DNA from: Oxytricha trifallax
Lineage: Eukaryota; Ciliophora; Spirotrichea; Sporadotrichida; Oxytrichidae
NCBI GenBank assembly: GCA_000711775.1
Contig: ARYC01018357.1
Span: 1-64,000 of the forward strand
Direction: 5' to 3'
DNA: 64,000 nucleotides
Position numbers and translations under genes: made by a program. The notes beneath the pieces were generated by a model. The model saw only the letters and a program-made list of their open reading frames with translations, did not search any database and was not told where the DNA came from. Positions 46,701-58,089 of this stretch are shown here, piece by piece; the stretch's first letter is position 1; each line of letters starts with the position of its first letter.

Positions 46701-48685
46701 TATGTTAGCATTGAAAATGCAGGTCTTATATTAATTTAAAATCATCTTAATTCAAGCAAATTTTTTTCGGATTTTCTTGAATGTATTACTTTAGCTTTAA
46801 AGCATATTTTCTACTAATTACCTTGGATATGATGTTTTATTTACAATTATATAATTTTTCTTAAAATTTTTAATTTTTTATAGACACCTGTTTATGCATT
46901 AGATTAAATATTTTAATTTTAAAGTCTTAAGGGTATATATACATATTGATTTTTACACAATAAGGCAAAATTAATGATTAATTATATAAATCAAGATCTT
47001 TTAGCCTTTGAAGTCACTAAAGCAGTATCAAAATGTGTCTTCAATAATTTCATTTATTTTGAGAAAATTTAAGATAAATTAGGAAAAAAACTTGCTTTAA
47101 ATTGATGAAGTTATTCTAAGATTGGGAACATTTTCTTTTAGATAAAAGCTCAAATGTTACAATGAAATTTATTGAAAGAAGGAAGTCATATTAATAAGCA
47201 TGACCTTGATAAGCTGAACCTCGGCAGCAGCTTTTATATATTTTTTTTAGTAAACTTTAAAAAAACATTTTATAAAATTTGGAAGAAGTATATTCCATTA
47301 AAAGAATGCAAATGTGCTTGGGAGAATTAATAATTCTTTAAGTAAGCAAAAGGCCTTATAGATATATTCAATCATCATATCAAATAAGATGTGGGATATC
47401 TCTAAGAAAAGAAAAATAATTCCTTGGTTCCTTGTAATTCATGAGTATGAAAAGAAAGAGAAATTAAATTCATTTAAATAAATTAGAGTTCGTATAAGTG
47501 TGAAGAATTTTTATTAATTAAAAAAATAAATCCTTTTTAAAAACATTCTATCTTACAGATCTTACAAAAATTGTTTTCATAAGCTATTTAATTTTTTAAT
47601 ATTTGGAGGCATGTTTATAATATTTTAGCTTAGGATAAATAGTAAAATAAAGATATTTTCAATTAAAATACAGACCTTGAATTTTGCTTCTTTTTTTCCA
47701 TAATGAAAATTGACATAATTTCTATATTAAGCCATCCACATCTTAAAATAATATAAAATCACTAAATTATTTTAATATTAAATTTATGGTTATTTAATAG
47801 ACAAATGCTAAATAATCCTAGTTAAATTAAAAATGACGCCAATATTAAAAAAATAGGATGTTTTTTTAAATCATATATTTTAATTAATAATTAGAATACT
47901 TTTTAAAGATATAAAAACTAGTTTGTTTTCAAAATAATACTACATCAAAGTCTTTATCATATATGTTAAGAGCTTTATTGAAGTTTGAATAAATCTATTT
48001 AATTTAAAATTTCAATATTTCTACCTATTTTTATTTTTTATCAAATAAAATTACGATAATTAACTCTCGAATTAATTTTTTTTACACAAATTAGTTTCTG
48101 GTTCTGTAATAGTTTATAGACCCCATAAATATAAATTACAGAAGCATAGCAAAATAAAATCAAAATTGGTCATATAACTTAGCATAGATCACAAATGTAA
48201 TTAAACTACAAAGGTAGTTTACTTTAATCATAAAAAGATGATTTAACATATTAAGAATCCATTCAAATTAGTAGATGATAGAATTTAATTTAATCTTAAT
48301 TTCACTTTATTTTCATTATAAATCCTTTTTAATTCAAAAATATCTCAGATAATTAGTAATAATAAAAATAAGGCTTAATCTTTATATCTCTTAATATAAA
48401 ATTAAATGAATAATTAGAATTTCATACAAGAATTTAAATCTAATAAAGAATTGTAGCTCAAGAGTCTCGAGTAAGTTAATTAGATTAAAGAAATAAAATA
48501 AAACATAATTTCTTTATATCCTAAATATTTATGTTTTTGCCATAGCTCTATTTAAAAAAAATTTAGTCTAATCAGTCATTATGGATATTAAAATAATGTG
48601 AATTAATAAACTAATTGCAAATTAAAAATAACTAAATTGACAAAATTTAACTTATGTTAATAGTTGAAGTATTATTAAAGTAGAA
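46701..48685. other. AT-rich region with broken coding-like patches
   Basis: Near 46,995-47,100 the plus strand reads LAFEVTKAVSKCVFNNFIYF and near 47,345-47,520 KMWDISKKRKIIPWFLVIHE, but the frames are short and unconnected. These may be TBE remnants or unassigned MDSs. Nothing else supported. Confidence 0.35.
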
Positions 48686-48689
48686 TGGT

Positions 48690-49185
48690 AGTTACTAGGT
48701 GAGGTACCAATCTCACCTAGGACTTTCTAATAGACCTTTCTATTACATTTTTGCCTACTTAGGTAGATAGGGGCTGCGGAATTCACTGCATAAGAAACCA
48801 GGTGACTGGGTTCAATCTGTGAGCAATCTACACTCTTTAAGAGAGTCTGGCGTGATTTCATTTTCCTAGGTAAAAGGGAGCAAGATGAAGTAAAGCTCAA
48901 CCATCAAAGTGACAAGATAATAACTATACAAACCATCGATAATTATTTTTCTCCCAAACCTGGTTAAGGTGCTAAACTACCTGAATGAAAGGAAAGGGAC
49001 TATTTTCCAGAAGCTGAGGGACCTATTTGACTTTTTCACCACTCATGTTTACCGAGAGGAAATCCTCGAACTTTGTCCCATCTGATTTACTGGTTTGACA
49101 TCTTGGTCAAAGGGTAGCTTAGCTAATCTTTTCGGATTCTTTCGAGATCAAGTCTACCACCTCACTGATCACAATATGAACTCAC
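48690..49185 (-). pseudogene. GC-richer coding island, unknown gene
   Basis: A 500-bp patch clearly richer in G+C than its surroundings. On the minus strand it reads TSKSDGTKFEDFLSVNMSGE, KVKQVPQLLENSPFPFIQVV, QHLNQVWEKNNYRWFVQLL, then in another frame QTLLKSVDCSQIEPSHLVSY, AVNSAAPIYLSRQK. Such runs look like true protein, but the frame changes at least twice. Either it is a pseudogene, or short IESs lie within. A hairpin CTAGGTGAG/CTCACCTAG lies at 48,697-48,721. It abuts the upstream region of gene D. Family not recognised. Confidence 0.5.
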
Positions 49186-49683
49186 TCAAATATTTATATG
49201 CCACGACTAAAGATTAAGGTGGAATTTTTGAAAAAAATTCGATATTTTAAAATAAATTGAAATTAAGTATCTTCACACAAATTATATGTAAAAAATACTA
49301 CAAACATCTATAATAAATCTCAATAATATATTAATTTTCAGTTTTATTTTGAGTTTAAACGTAATTTTCTTAATTATTAATTTAAAAAATTATTTATAGT
49401 TTAATCAAACTCAAGAAATGTGTGAATAAAAAATGGAAATTAAAATTGACAATATATAATAAAAATGGTTCATTTTTATTCAAATAACTAAATATTCTAA
49501 ATTCCCAAATATTTACACGAAAATACTAAAATATAGCTTTTATATAATAATACTTTAATTCTTTTATTTTATTGATAAAATACTGTAAAAAGAGCATTAA
49601 ATCGATTAAATTATTTTAGAAATATACTTAGGTGAATACAATATTCAATTTAACTAATAATTTAACCTTAATATAGTCTTTTC

Positions 49684-52330
49684 ATGAAATCGGGAAAATA
49701 ATCTATATCCTCAAAAATTTTAGGCACTATTAAAAATATCGACGCTTATGGATATCCAATAGGTTTAACTTATAAAAATAGTAGGACATTCTAATCTACT
49801 CTGGGTGGTGCATTTACTATTGCAGCGAGACTTGGAATCATGGTGTTTTTCATAAAAATGCATTTAAATTTACATGTAATAAACTTAAAACTATCACCAT
49901 AAAGTTTACTAGAAATTATCAATGTTCTTAATAAGCAAAGCATTTTAAAATTTAAAGGACTTAAATAAAATTTATATATAAAATTCAATTATAATTTTGA
50001 AGACTACATCTTACATTCGCGACCTATCTGTAGATTAGACTTTATATTTTAAAAATATTTTGACTGAGTACTTGTTTGATCAAGAAAATTATGACATAGC
50101 AGTGAAGCTCTAATATCAAGCAAAGATATTTAAGGGGAAAAATATCACTGATCAATTGCACAAATATGCTTATGCAAAATAAAACTTTTAAATTTCAATT
50201 TTATTTTATTAAGTTACAATTTATTTAGTTTCCCATTTTTAAATTAAGTTTACAAATCAGATAGATAGGGTTCTCTTTCAGTTTGTAAGATGGCTAATTT
50301 TTTAATAAAGAATATTATTATTATTAATTGGCCAAGTAATTTTTAGACAAAAAGACCATGTCTTCAAACTAGTTATGAAAATAATATCGTATACATTTTT
50401 AATTATTAAAATTATATTAATTATAAATGTGACTCTACAAGGTTTAAAGGGGAGCAAGTCGTAGCTAATAACTTGGGAATAAGAGATAGCTTTCAATGTC
50501 CAGAGGATTTAAAATTCAGCCTTAAAGGGAATTTTCAAAGTAATTTTCTGAAATATCTAAAAATAGAAATATTGAGATGTAATTAAACTTACTTGGATTA
50601 AAATTATCAGGGACAATAGTGTGAAAGTGACGAAGATATTGATGAAAATTAAATATTTATTAAAATAAAAATGATAAATAATTATGATGAAGTTTTCAAG
50701 AAGTTGGAATTTTATGTTCCTGCTATGAATAGTTTCTTCGACTCTACTTCTTACGATTAAGTCATTAAAAAAGGTATCATCAATTACTATTGGGAGAATT
50801 AATTTCTATAAATATTGTAATTAAATTAGAAGTTTTTTTACAGAATCGAAATAAAGTATTAAATCAGCTTTTTTCTCGATTAAGTTTGATCATATTATAC
50901 ATAATTATATTTAATTAATACTTTACAACTGCTGGAAGTGAAATGTCTCAAAATTACTTTCTAAAACTTGGACAAAACAATGTGATTTTTAAGGATAGTC
51001 CTATATTCAAGAATCTTAATAACTAAAACATCACATTCATTTTAATTACTTCAATTATATCTTTAACCAATTTAATTATAAAATTTAATACCTTAAAGCC
51101 ATTCTATAGTTTGAATTCACAGGTTAGTGATTATTTTACACCTCTGGCTGACGAAGTAGTAACTTTTGAGAGAGAAGTTTATACTTTATTTGATGCATTA
51201 GCTACAACAGAGGGTTTTATAGGCATCATTAATATTGAGTCTTAAAATTATTAAATTGCCTCTATAACATTTTAAATATAATAAATACCATACAGTTTTA
51301 TTATAACTTTTAATTAAAATAATATTTTGTGCAGATCTTTGACATCAGCTCTATAAAAACTCCTATTCTATTTCTCAATAGTGAGCTAATTTAAATAAAT
51401 TAACTATTTTAATTATTATTATTTCCAGAATCAAGCTATAGAAAATTAAATACAAACAAAGAATGTACAAAACAAAATTAATAATTTCTTAAATAACTTA
51501 ATACGAAATGCAGTGAAAATTCACTAAAAAATTCTTAAAAAAAGAAAAAAATTTATAAAGCTGTTGTATCAAAATTATACAATTACCTAATAAATAGTAA
51601 AATTATAGTATATTCATTGAAAGAGTACTTATATCGAATAATAATGATATTATAGAATTAAAATTAATCTTATATAAGTACCAATAATTTCATTTAAACT
51701 AAATTAAAATTCTCATTTTTAATGTATGCCCTTTTCTTAATTTTGATGATCATTCTTTAATAAATTCTAATTTTAAAGAGAATAAAAGTTTTTTTATAAA
51801 TTCTTAATAATTTTAAAAATTTCGTATAATGTAAACTTAAAGTGTTAATTATTGTTTGAAGCATAATTTCATTTATGAGCTTTTCTTAAAATATTACTAA
51901 ATTTATAATTTAATAAAAAATGATTTTTTATTCCACGATACCTAATATATCTAAATTAATTATATATCTAGAATAATTTTCTGAAGGAAATAGAGATTAG
52001 AAGAATTACAAATAAAATATAACAGTTTCAATGAAGTTAAGTAAAAAATAGATAAATACTTAGAAATCACTAATATAATAAAAATACAACAGTATTCTAA
52101 GATATTTAAGCAATTTATTTTCAATTAAGATTAGCAGATTATTATAAAAAGAATGTTGAAATCAAATACGTAACTATCTTCTAATACTTAAAATTAAATT
52201 TTTATAATAATAAATGCATTTTTTAATAATTTTTTTAACAAATTTTGAGAATTCAGCTATTGATTCTTAAAAATAACTCAGAAAGACAATAAGAAAAGTC
52301 ATAAATAGAGAAGAATATAAAATATATTAC
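49684..52330 (+). CDS. Gene D: uninterrupted paralogue of the membrane-protein family
   Basis: The ATG at 49,684 gives MKSGKQSISSKILGTIKNID, AYGYPIGLTYKNSRTFQS, and a hydrophobic GGAFTIAARLGIM. Later blocks: TEYLFDQENYDIAVKLQYQA with KGKNITDQLHKYAYAK (50,070-50,180); CPEDLKFSLKGNFQSNFLKY; CNQTYLDQNYQGQQCESDED at the site where A and C carry TBEs; FKKLEFYVPAMNSFFDSTSY; YFTTAGSEMSQNYFLKLGQN; ADEVVTFEREVYTLFDALAT and EGFIGII; a second hydrophobic segment LQKLLFYFSIVSQF; and a Gln/Lys-rich tail to about 52,330. Introns are short with GT(A/G)AG...AG borders. This copy is the reference for the empty TBE site. Confidence 0.72.
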
Positions 52331-53308
52331 TATATTTTATTATAATTATAATAGAGCTCATTAAACCAAGAATGATAAGATGATCATTAATTTGTTTTAT
52401 TTGACTTTAATTATTAAATTAATTTTATTTATATGCTTGAAAAGTAGTTCATAATATACATTAAATTAAAAGTTTTCAAGATTTATAATAAAAATTTACA
52501 TAAAAATAAAATTTTATTTCCCACATAAATTCAATAAAGGTTTTTATATAAAATTTAAATAAAAATTAAAAGTGTGGTACATTAATTTTATAAGTAATAA
52601 TAATCCTCTAGACACATCTGATCTAATAATTCACTAATCTAATCAAATTAAAATAAAAAAAGAAATTCCCCAAAAAGAGAGCAGCTTGTTAATTTAAAGT
52701 AATTTTGATCAATAAGAAAAGAGGAGTTTGGTAAATATTGTAAATAAATTATTCGTTTTAACAATTTTAATTAAAAATTTGAAAATAAAATAATTATTCT
52801 TTTATAAAAAAAGACATACTCTAATTATGCCTTAAAATATGTCAATTTAAATTAGTTGGCCAATTAAATTCTGTGTTATTAATTTATATAATTGCTATTA
52901 ATATTCAAGAATTTTTTAATAATTTATTCAACTTAATTATTTGTAAAGCAATTAATTTTTAGGTTTGTAAAATTCTTTTTGCTTAAGTATATTTTCCAAA
53001 AACCTGAAAGTAATTAGCAAAACGACGTCAAAAAAAATCTTCAATTGAGTATTTAACTTTGCAAAGTTTCGAAAATTATTAATAGAATAATAGGATTAAA
53101 TCAACTAAACATCCAATTATTGATTGATATTCAAGTATAGTTTTAAATCGATATTTCTAATTCTATTACTATATAAATTAAATTAATTTTGATTAGTTTT
53201 ATATTTTCTTGAATTTAATTGCCTTGTTACTCTAAAAAAGACTCATTTAAATTTTAAAAATAATATAATAAATAAATAATTTTTGAAATTTCTATATACA
53301 TTTATAAT
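52331..53308. other. AT-rich spacer between gene D and the scrambled block
   Basis: No gene or repeat supported. Confidence 0.5.
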
Positions 53309-54364
53309 TATGAGAGTGTAGAGCACTTGAAATCTTGTTTAGAAAATGACTTCCCAAAACTCTAAGAAGTTATCAAAGCCGAGTCTCTAGAGCGAGAGGA
53401 GAACGATCTGCAAGTCAAGTAAAAAATCGAGGAGGAAGTCGAGAGACTTACTGACATAGTTGGCAATGAAAAGAAAGCCAGAGAAGAAACTATATTAACT
53501 TATATCCCTGTAATTCATGAATAATAAAATACATTTAACAGTTATTCTAAAAATTAAATTATTAAAACTGAGGAGGCCATTTTGGAGATGCTGAAGGACA
53601 TGGTAAACAAAATCAAAGTGGAAATTGAAAATGAGAAAAAAGACAGAGAGGAAAACGAAGAGACTTTGCTCTCTTTACTTGAAGATACTTGCAACAAACG
53701 GGTAATGGTCCAAGGTGGGGCAAGATAAATTTTTTTTTCTAATTTTCAAATTACTTAAATTTTATAGACCCTTCTAATTACTTGATATAACTCATATATG
53801 GGTTCCTAATGACCTTATAAATTGTTCATAGATTCATATATCCATAAATAACTTTACTCTCAAAAAGTAAACATAAATTTTTAATGAAAAAATATAAACA
53901 AATATAAATTCTTTAATTATTATATTTTCATAATAAATATAGTTTTCCACATTTATTGCTTCATCATCCAAGCTACATTAATTTTATTAAGTGGTAAACT
54001 TTATGTCCTTTATAATTAAAGCCAAATATAAAAATAAATCAAATAGTAAGCTTAGTTGATGAAGGAATAAATGTGGAAAATTATTTTATTATAGAAGAAT
54101 TATAAGTTAAGAATTGAAATTTTTTAAATATTTTTTCATTTTAAATTTACGTTTACATCTTGAAAGTAAAGTGATTTAAGGATATAAGAGTACATGATTC
54201 ATTTATTAGGTCATTAGGAACCCATATGTTGAGCTATATCAAGTAATTAGAAAGTTTTATAGAAATTTAAGTAATTTAAAAATTAGAAAAAAAAATTTAT
54301 CTTGCCCCGCCCTGGGGGCCATTACCCCAACAAACTTAACTCTACTCAAACATAAATTAATTGA
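53309..54364 (+). CDS. SF-assemblin gene, MDSs 4, 5 and 6 (3' half, scrambled)
   Basis: MDS4 (53,309-53,491) reads YESVEHLKSCLENDFPKLQE and ERLTDIVGNEKKAREET. MDS5 (53,565-53,699) reads EEAILEMLKDMVNKIKVEIE and NEETLLSLLEDTCNK. MDS6 (54,328-54,364) reads LNSTQTQIN and the TGA at 54,362-54,364. SF-assemblins are coiled-coil proteins of basal-body-associated striated fibres; the LLEDTCNKL ending is typical. Junction 4/5 uses pointer AAACT, 5/6 uses CAACAAAC, and MDS3 joins MDS4 through the 14-bp pointer TATGAGAGTGTAGA. The 5' half lies downstream at 56.9 and 58.9 kb. The joined protein is 258 aa. Confidence 0.92.
53492..53569 (+). other. IES between MDS4 and MDS5 of SF-assemblin (78 bp)
   Basis: Flanked by AAACT at 53,487-53,491 and 53,565-53,569. 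Removal gives EETEEA in frame. Confidence 0.9.
53700..54335. other. IES between MDS5 and MDS6: a complete foldback element (636 bp)
   Basis: Pointer CAACAAAC at 53,692-53,699 and 54,328-54,335. Directly inside it starts a GGGTAATGG ... CCATTACCCC inverted repeat with arms of about 140-180 bp (GGGGCAAGATAAATTTTTTT and its inverse; CTAATTACTTGATATA and its inverse). The element therefore fills the whole IES. No coding capacity. Confidence 0.9.
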
Positions 54365-54409
54365 GAGTTTTACAAATGAGATTGGAAATATATATATATT
54401 CTATAGTGA

Positions 54410-54687
54410 TCGAAATCCTATTTTATTAATTTGATATCTTCCTGCGCCTTGATGTCATAATCAGCGAGTGCAGCATTTTCCTGGGTCTTTCTAGCAGCCT
54501 CGACTAAGTATCTCTCTTCGTACTCCTTGCGATGCTTGTTCAGCTCCTGCTCAGCGTAAAGTCTGGCTTCAGTCAAATATATAAATATATATAAAGTCAC
54601 CTTCTTTAATTTGTCTTTAACAGCTTGCTCAATAATGGCTTGTGATTCTTTCTCAGCTTCGAGCAGATTCTTGACACTTCCTTCCAT
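54410..54687 (-). CDS. V-ATPase subunit G, 5' MDS
   Basis: The ATG at 54,687 reads MEGSVKNLLEAEKESQAIIE, QAVKDKLKKVTEARLYAEQE, LNKHRKEYEERYLVEAARKT, ending in KLIKQDFE at the 18-bp pointer AATAAAATAGGATTTCGA (54,410-54,427). This is the coiled N-terminal part of the peripheral-stalk subunit G of the vacuolar proton pump. A 24-bp IES (54,576-54,599) lies after VT. The 3' MDS is at 57,734-57,845, upstream on this strand, so the gene is scrambled. The joined protein is 115 aa, normal for subunit G. The MDS lies between SF-assemblin MDS6 and the phosphatase gene. Confidence 0.93.
54576..54599 (-). other. 24-bp IES in V-ATPase subunit G
   Basis: Flanked by TGACT (gene strand) at both ends. It is a multiple of three and stop-free, so the ORF stays open if it is kept, adding eight mostly hydrophobic residues (LYIFIYLT) to a coiled coil where the family has none. 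Confidence 0.82.
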
Positions 54688-54824
54688 AGTTAATTTGATA
54701 AAAGTAATAAATTAATATTTACTTATTTATTACCTCCTCTTTTCTTATTAATTCAATCTGATGGAATCACAAAATACATACAACTGTTAAACTTTATAAT
54801 TGGCATTAAATTGATAGTATATAG

Positions 54825-56549
54825 TCATTTATTATCGCAATAATCATCTATAACTTGTTCATCTAAGGTTAATTTTTCTTTAAAGTAACCCATAAACTCT
54901 TCGAATTTACAATATTTCTCTTTACAAAACGGAAGTTAAACATCTTAATTATGATAAACTACTCTCACATAGAATTCTGATTAATTTTAATGACTATTAT
55001 TTTCATGTAAATCACTTGCAAAATTTCTATCTCGTAATAGCTCAAATCTCAAATTAGAAGAAAAGCGGACATAATTTTCATAGCCATGAGTTTCAAAATA
55101 TCCAAGAAATCTCAATAAATTTGATAAATTAGTTGTATGAAATGTAATTTGCAGAAGTTTTAGGTCAAATTCCAAACCATTTTTAGTATTTTACTATGCA
55201 TTTAAGAGAATCTAATAAACAGGCAATAATTACCTACTATCAAATATCTTTTCATGTATTTTGTCTTCTCCTACGAAATTATTTGCAACATAGAATGTTT
55301 CCTATCTTTAAAATGCTCTCAATTATTCACTTTCAGATTGATATAACTCAGCACTATAACTATCAATATAATCTCCGTATTCCCTTAAACTGTTTATTTT
55401 AATACCAAAACGTAACTCCAAATGTAATTTATATACAGTAAGGTTTGTTACACCAAATTATGTATCAAACATATCTTGTAGCATAGTGACGTTGTATTTA
55501 TTTTGATTTAAGTATTAATTCAAAGTTTTACAGTTACAAGTGTGAAAATGCTTTTCGTAAGGTTTTTAAATTTAAAATATTGGCGTTTTATAGCAAACTT
55601 TTTCGTTCTCCATCTATTAAGAAACTGTTTTTGAAAGTATAGTACCTATAAGTGGTGAATTTCTGGCTTCTAAATGTTGAAGAATATTCTAGTTGATGTT
55701 ATTGAAATCTTCTAATTGATAAAGCCCACTTAAATAATTGAATGCAGTTTCTACACATCTCTCTTTAAATGTAGCAATTTGCAATATTTACTTAGGATTA
55801 TACTTTTCATCTAGATATTTCTTATCTATAACATATTCTTTTCTTCTGGCTTAACCTAGTCTAACAGAATCAATTCTGCCTCTCCTAGTCAAATGACCTT
55901 GTTTGGCATTGTCAAAAAAGTCTTATGGAATGTGGGTATGAGGGAGATAGTGAGATCTAGCCCCATGTCTTATTAAATCCACAACAAAAATTGTTTCAAA
56001 GTATTTTAAATAAGATTCATCTTGTGCAAGTAGACTATTATTATTAAAAGACGTGCTAGGGTTATTATAAATTTGATAAGAATTCTAAATTTAAGAAACA
56101 CTATTTTATAAATATCTCTAAATATTTTAGTTTAAAAAATTTATCTTTATTCGAAATATAATCTTGTAAAGATAAAAAAAATAAGGTAAAATAATTATTA
56201 TAGAAATAATAAATTACTTAAATTGTTGGCAATGAATTAAATAAAATTTCCAGATATCCTTTAATCTGTACTTTTTTTAAATTTAATTTTATATTTATTT
56301 AATAATCTTATTAATAGCTGTTTGATTAATAGAGGAATTATTTGGGATGTTTAGATTCTTATTTAAATCTTGTTGACACTCTAGACATTCTGAAATTGGC
56401 TTGTGTTTTTAATAATTTTATTTATTGGCGTCTGTGTGTGAATTTAAATAAATTATTTTTATATTTTATAGAAAATCTTACTAGGTAACAGAAGTTGAAT
56501 GAGTAAAAGCTAGAAACACGCCAATTATATAGGAGATTACTTTTATCAT
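54825..56549 (-). CDS. Histidine acid phosphatase family protein, secreted
   Basis: The ATG at 56,549 opens MIKVISYIIGVFLAFTHSTS, a signal peptide. After one or two introns or IESs (about 56,490-56,085) the long body reads FVVDLIRHGARSHYLPH, the RHGxR motif with the phosphohistidine, then GHLTRRGR, YLDEKYNPKQI, and near the end VRFSSNLRFELLRDR and VRVVYHNQDVQLPFCKEKYC, closing with TGA at 54,825. The family hydrolyses phosphomonoesters, usually in lysosomes or outside the cell. The C-terminal His-Asp motif appears as FHTTNLSNLL, with His but no following Asp, so the proton donor may be missing. The main part is free of IESs. It lies between V-ATPase and SF-assemblin segments. Confidence 0.85.
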
Positions 56550-56907
56550 ATTTTTGAATGCTTTTATAATTTAAATTTAATTTATTAAACTACTATTAAT
56601 TCTTGTTTTTTATTATAGAATGATTATTAGTATAATATTTATCATAAATTTGAGAAATATACAAATAAAGAGTGGAAATATAAATTAATTATACATATAG
56701 TTATTACTATAATTCTAAATTTTACATATTTATTAAGAATTTAAATAAATTAAATTAACCTTATATAATATAAATTAATTGAGCATTTTTAACTTCACAT
56801 ACATAAAACTTTAAATAAATTAATGAAAATATGGTAAGTTATAACGTTTGAGGGGATTAAATTGAATTTTATTTCATTAATGAATTTCTTTTATTTCAAT
56901 TTATAAT

Positions 56908-57059
56908 AATTTAGAGGCAAAAATCTAGGAGAGATTTGAATAAGAGAATGCAGCACGCAGAGACATGGAGAAGAGGCTAGTGGCTATTGTTGAAGATAGA
57001 TTTGCTGCTCTCAAGCAAGATGTCTCCAAAGAGTCCAAGAACAGGTATGAGAGTGTAGA
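56908..57059 (+). CDS. SF-assemblin gene, MDS3
   Basis: Starts with the 17-bp pointer AATTTAGAGGCAAAAAT (shared with the end of MDS2 at 59,282-59,298) and ends with TATGAGAGTGTAGA (shared with the start of MDS4). Reads LEAKIQERFEQENAARRDME, KRLVAIVEDRFAALKQDVSK, ESKNRYESV: coiled coil with heptads. Confidence 0.93.
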
Positions 57060-57440
57060 TCAAACAATTAATAATAGTAAATTCACAATATTAATATATA
57101 GTAATATTTAATACTATATAACTCTACTCAAGTTTAATGATGATTAAATAATTTTCACAAAAGAAACATTAATGCATGTAAATGCGATAACTATATGTTG
57201 ATGTATTGAGCTTATCTGATAAGCTATAGATAATTATATATTAATACTTTAGTCTTGTTTTTGTGCATTAGACTTCTTTAATTAACTTATACTCTTTAAC
57301 TTTTATATAAGATATTTGTGTAATTTATTATTCCTTAAATACCATAAGATACCATTATTTGGTTTAATTGTAATATATTCAATCATAAAGGATTTTGGGG
57401 ATATTAAGAGAAAACAAATAAATTATAGAGATAGATATTT
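57060..57440. other. AT-rich IES-type DNA
   Basis: Non-coding between SF-assemblin MDS3 and a minus-strand coding patch. A 62-codon plus-strand frame at 57,316 is antisense to that patch at its 3' part and is not called. Confidence 0.5.
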
Positions 57441-57590
57441 AACTTATGCTATGATATTCATCAGTTCAGAGAGGCCCGTGCCACTGGCTGCTTCATTCAC
57501 CTAATTAAGACAGTTGTGGTTCTATGATAGTGGCTTAAATCCGGTCTCATATAAGTCCTGACGAATGATCCATTGATGATATTATCAACC
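57440..57590 (-). CDS. Orphan coding segment, probably an MDS of another gene
   Basis: The minus strand reads IIRQDLYETGFKPLSQNHNC, LNQVNEAASGTGLSELMNII, AQVKYLSL. The composition is clearly protein-like, and the G+C is above the flanks. No start, stop or partner segment found in the window. It sits between SF-assemblin MDS3 and the V-ATPase 3' MDS. Family not recognised. Confidence 0.6.
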
Positions 57591-57733
57591 TTATCATAAT
57601 TAATTCTTAACTTATTATTGTCTAAATCACTTTAAATTTGACTGATTATTAAAATCTATTAATGAGATGAGTAGCAAAATGAATAATTTGAGATATAAAT
57701 AACTTTTTCGTAATAACTATGAATCTTGTGTGG

Positions 57734-57845
57734 TCAGTCGAATTGTTGCTTGACGACTTTGGGGACACTCAAGTCTACCACGAGGATTTGATCGAGTAAC
57801 ATCTTGATTACTTGTCTCTTGTTGGTCTCGAAATCCTATTTTATT
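57734..57845 (-). CDS. V-ATPase subunit G, 3' MDS
   Basis: Begins with pointer AATAAAATAGGATTTCGA (57,828-57,845), shared with the end of the 5' MDS at 54,410-54,427. Reads ETNKRQVIKMLLDQILVVDL, SVPKVVKQQFD and TGA at 57,734-57,736, which matches the conserved C-terminus of subunit G. Although it encodes the end of the protein, it lies 3 kb upstream of the beginning on the coding strand. Confidence 0.94.
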
Positions 57846-58089
57846 ATATTCATACCAATCAATATATATGACTTCTTAAAAGATGAAAATGTGAAATTTA
57901 ATTCCATAAAATATTTAGTAAATTCAGTTATGGTTAATTAGTTTTAGCCAATTTATAATTAGAATATATTGGGTAAAATTAATTACCAAATATCTGATTT
58001 CTCGATTAATTATAAACAAATTCAGTTATGAAAATATAAACACATGATAAGCAAGGTATTTTAAATAAAACATATTCCATATAGTATTT

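Noticed and set aside
48805-48830. GGGTTCAATCTG, resembling a tRNA B box
   Set aside because: No matching A box or cloverleaf could be drawn; the region reads as protein on the minus strand.
54987-55402. Separate small ORFs on both strands at 55.0-55.4 kb
   Set aside because: The minus one is part of the phosphatase C-terminus once TAA/TAG are read as Gln; the plus one is its antisense.
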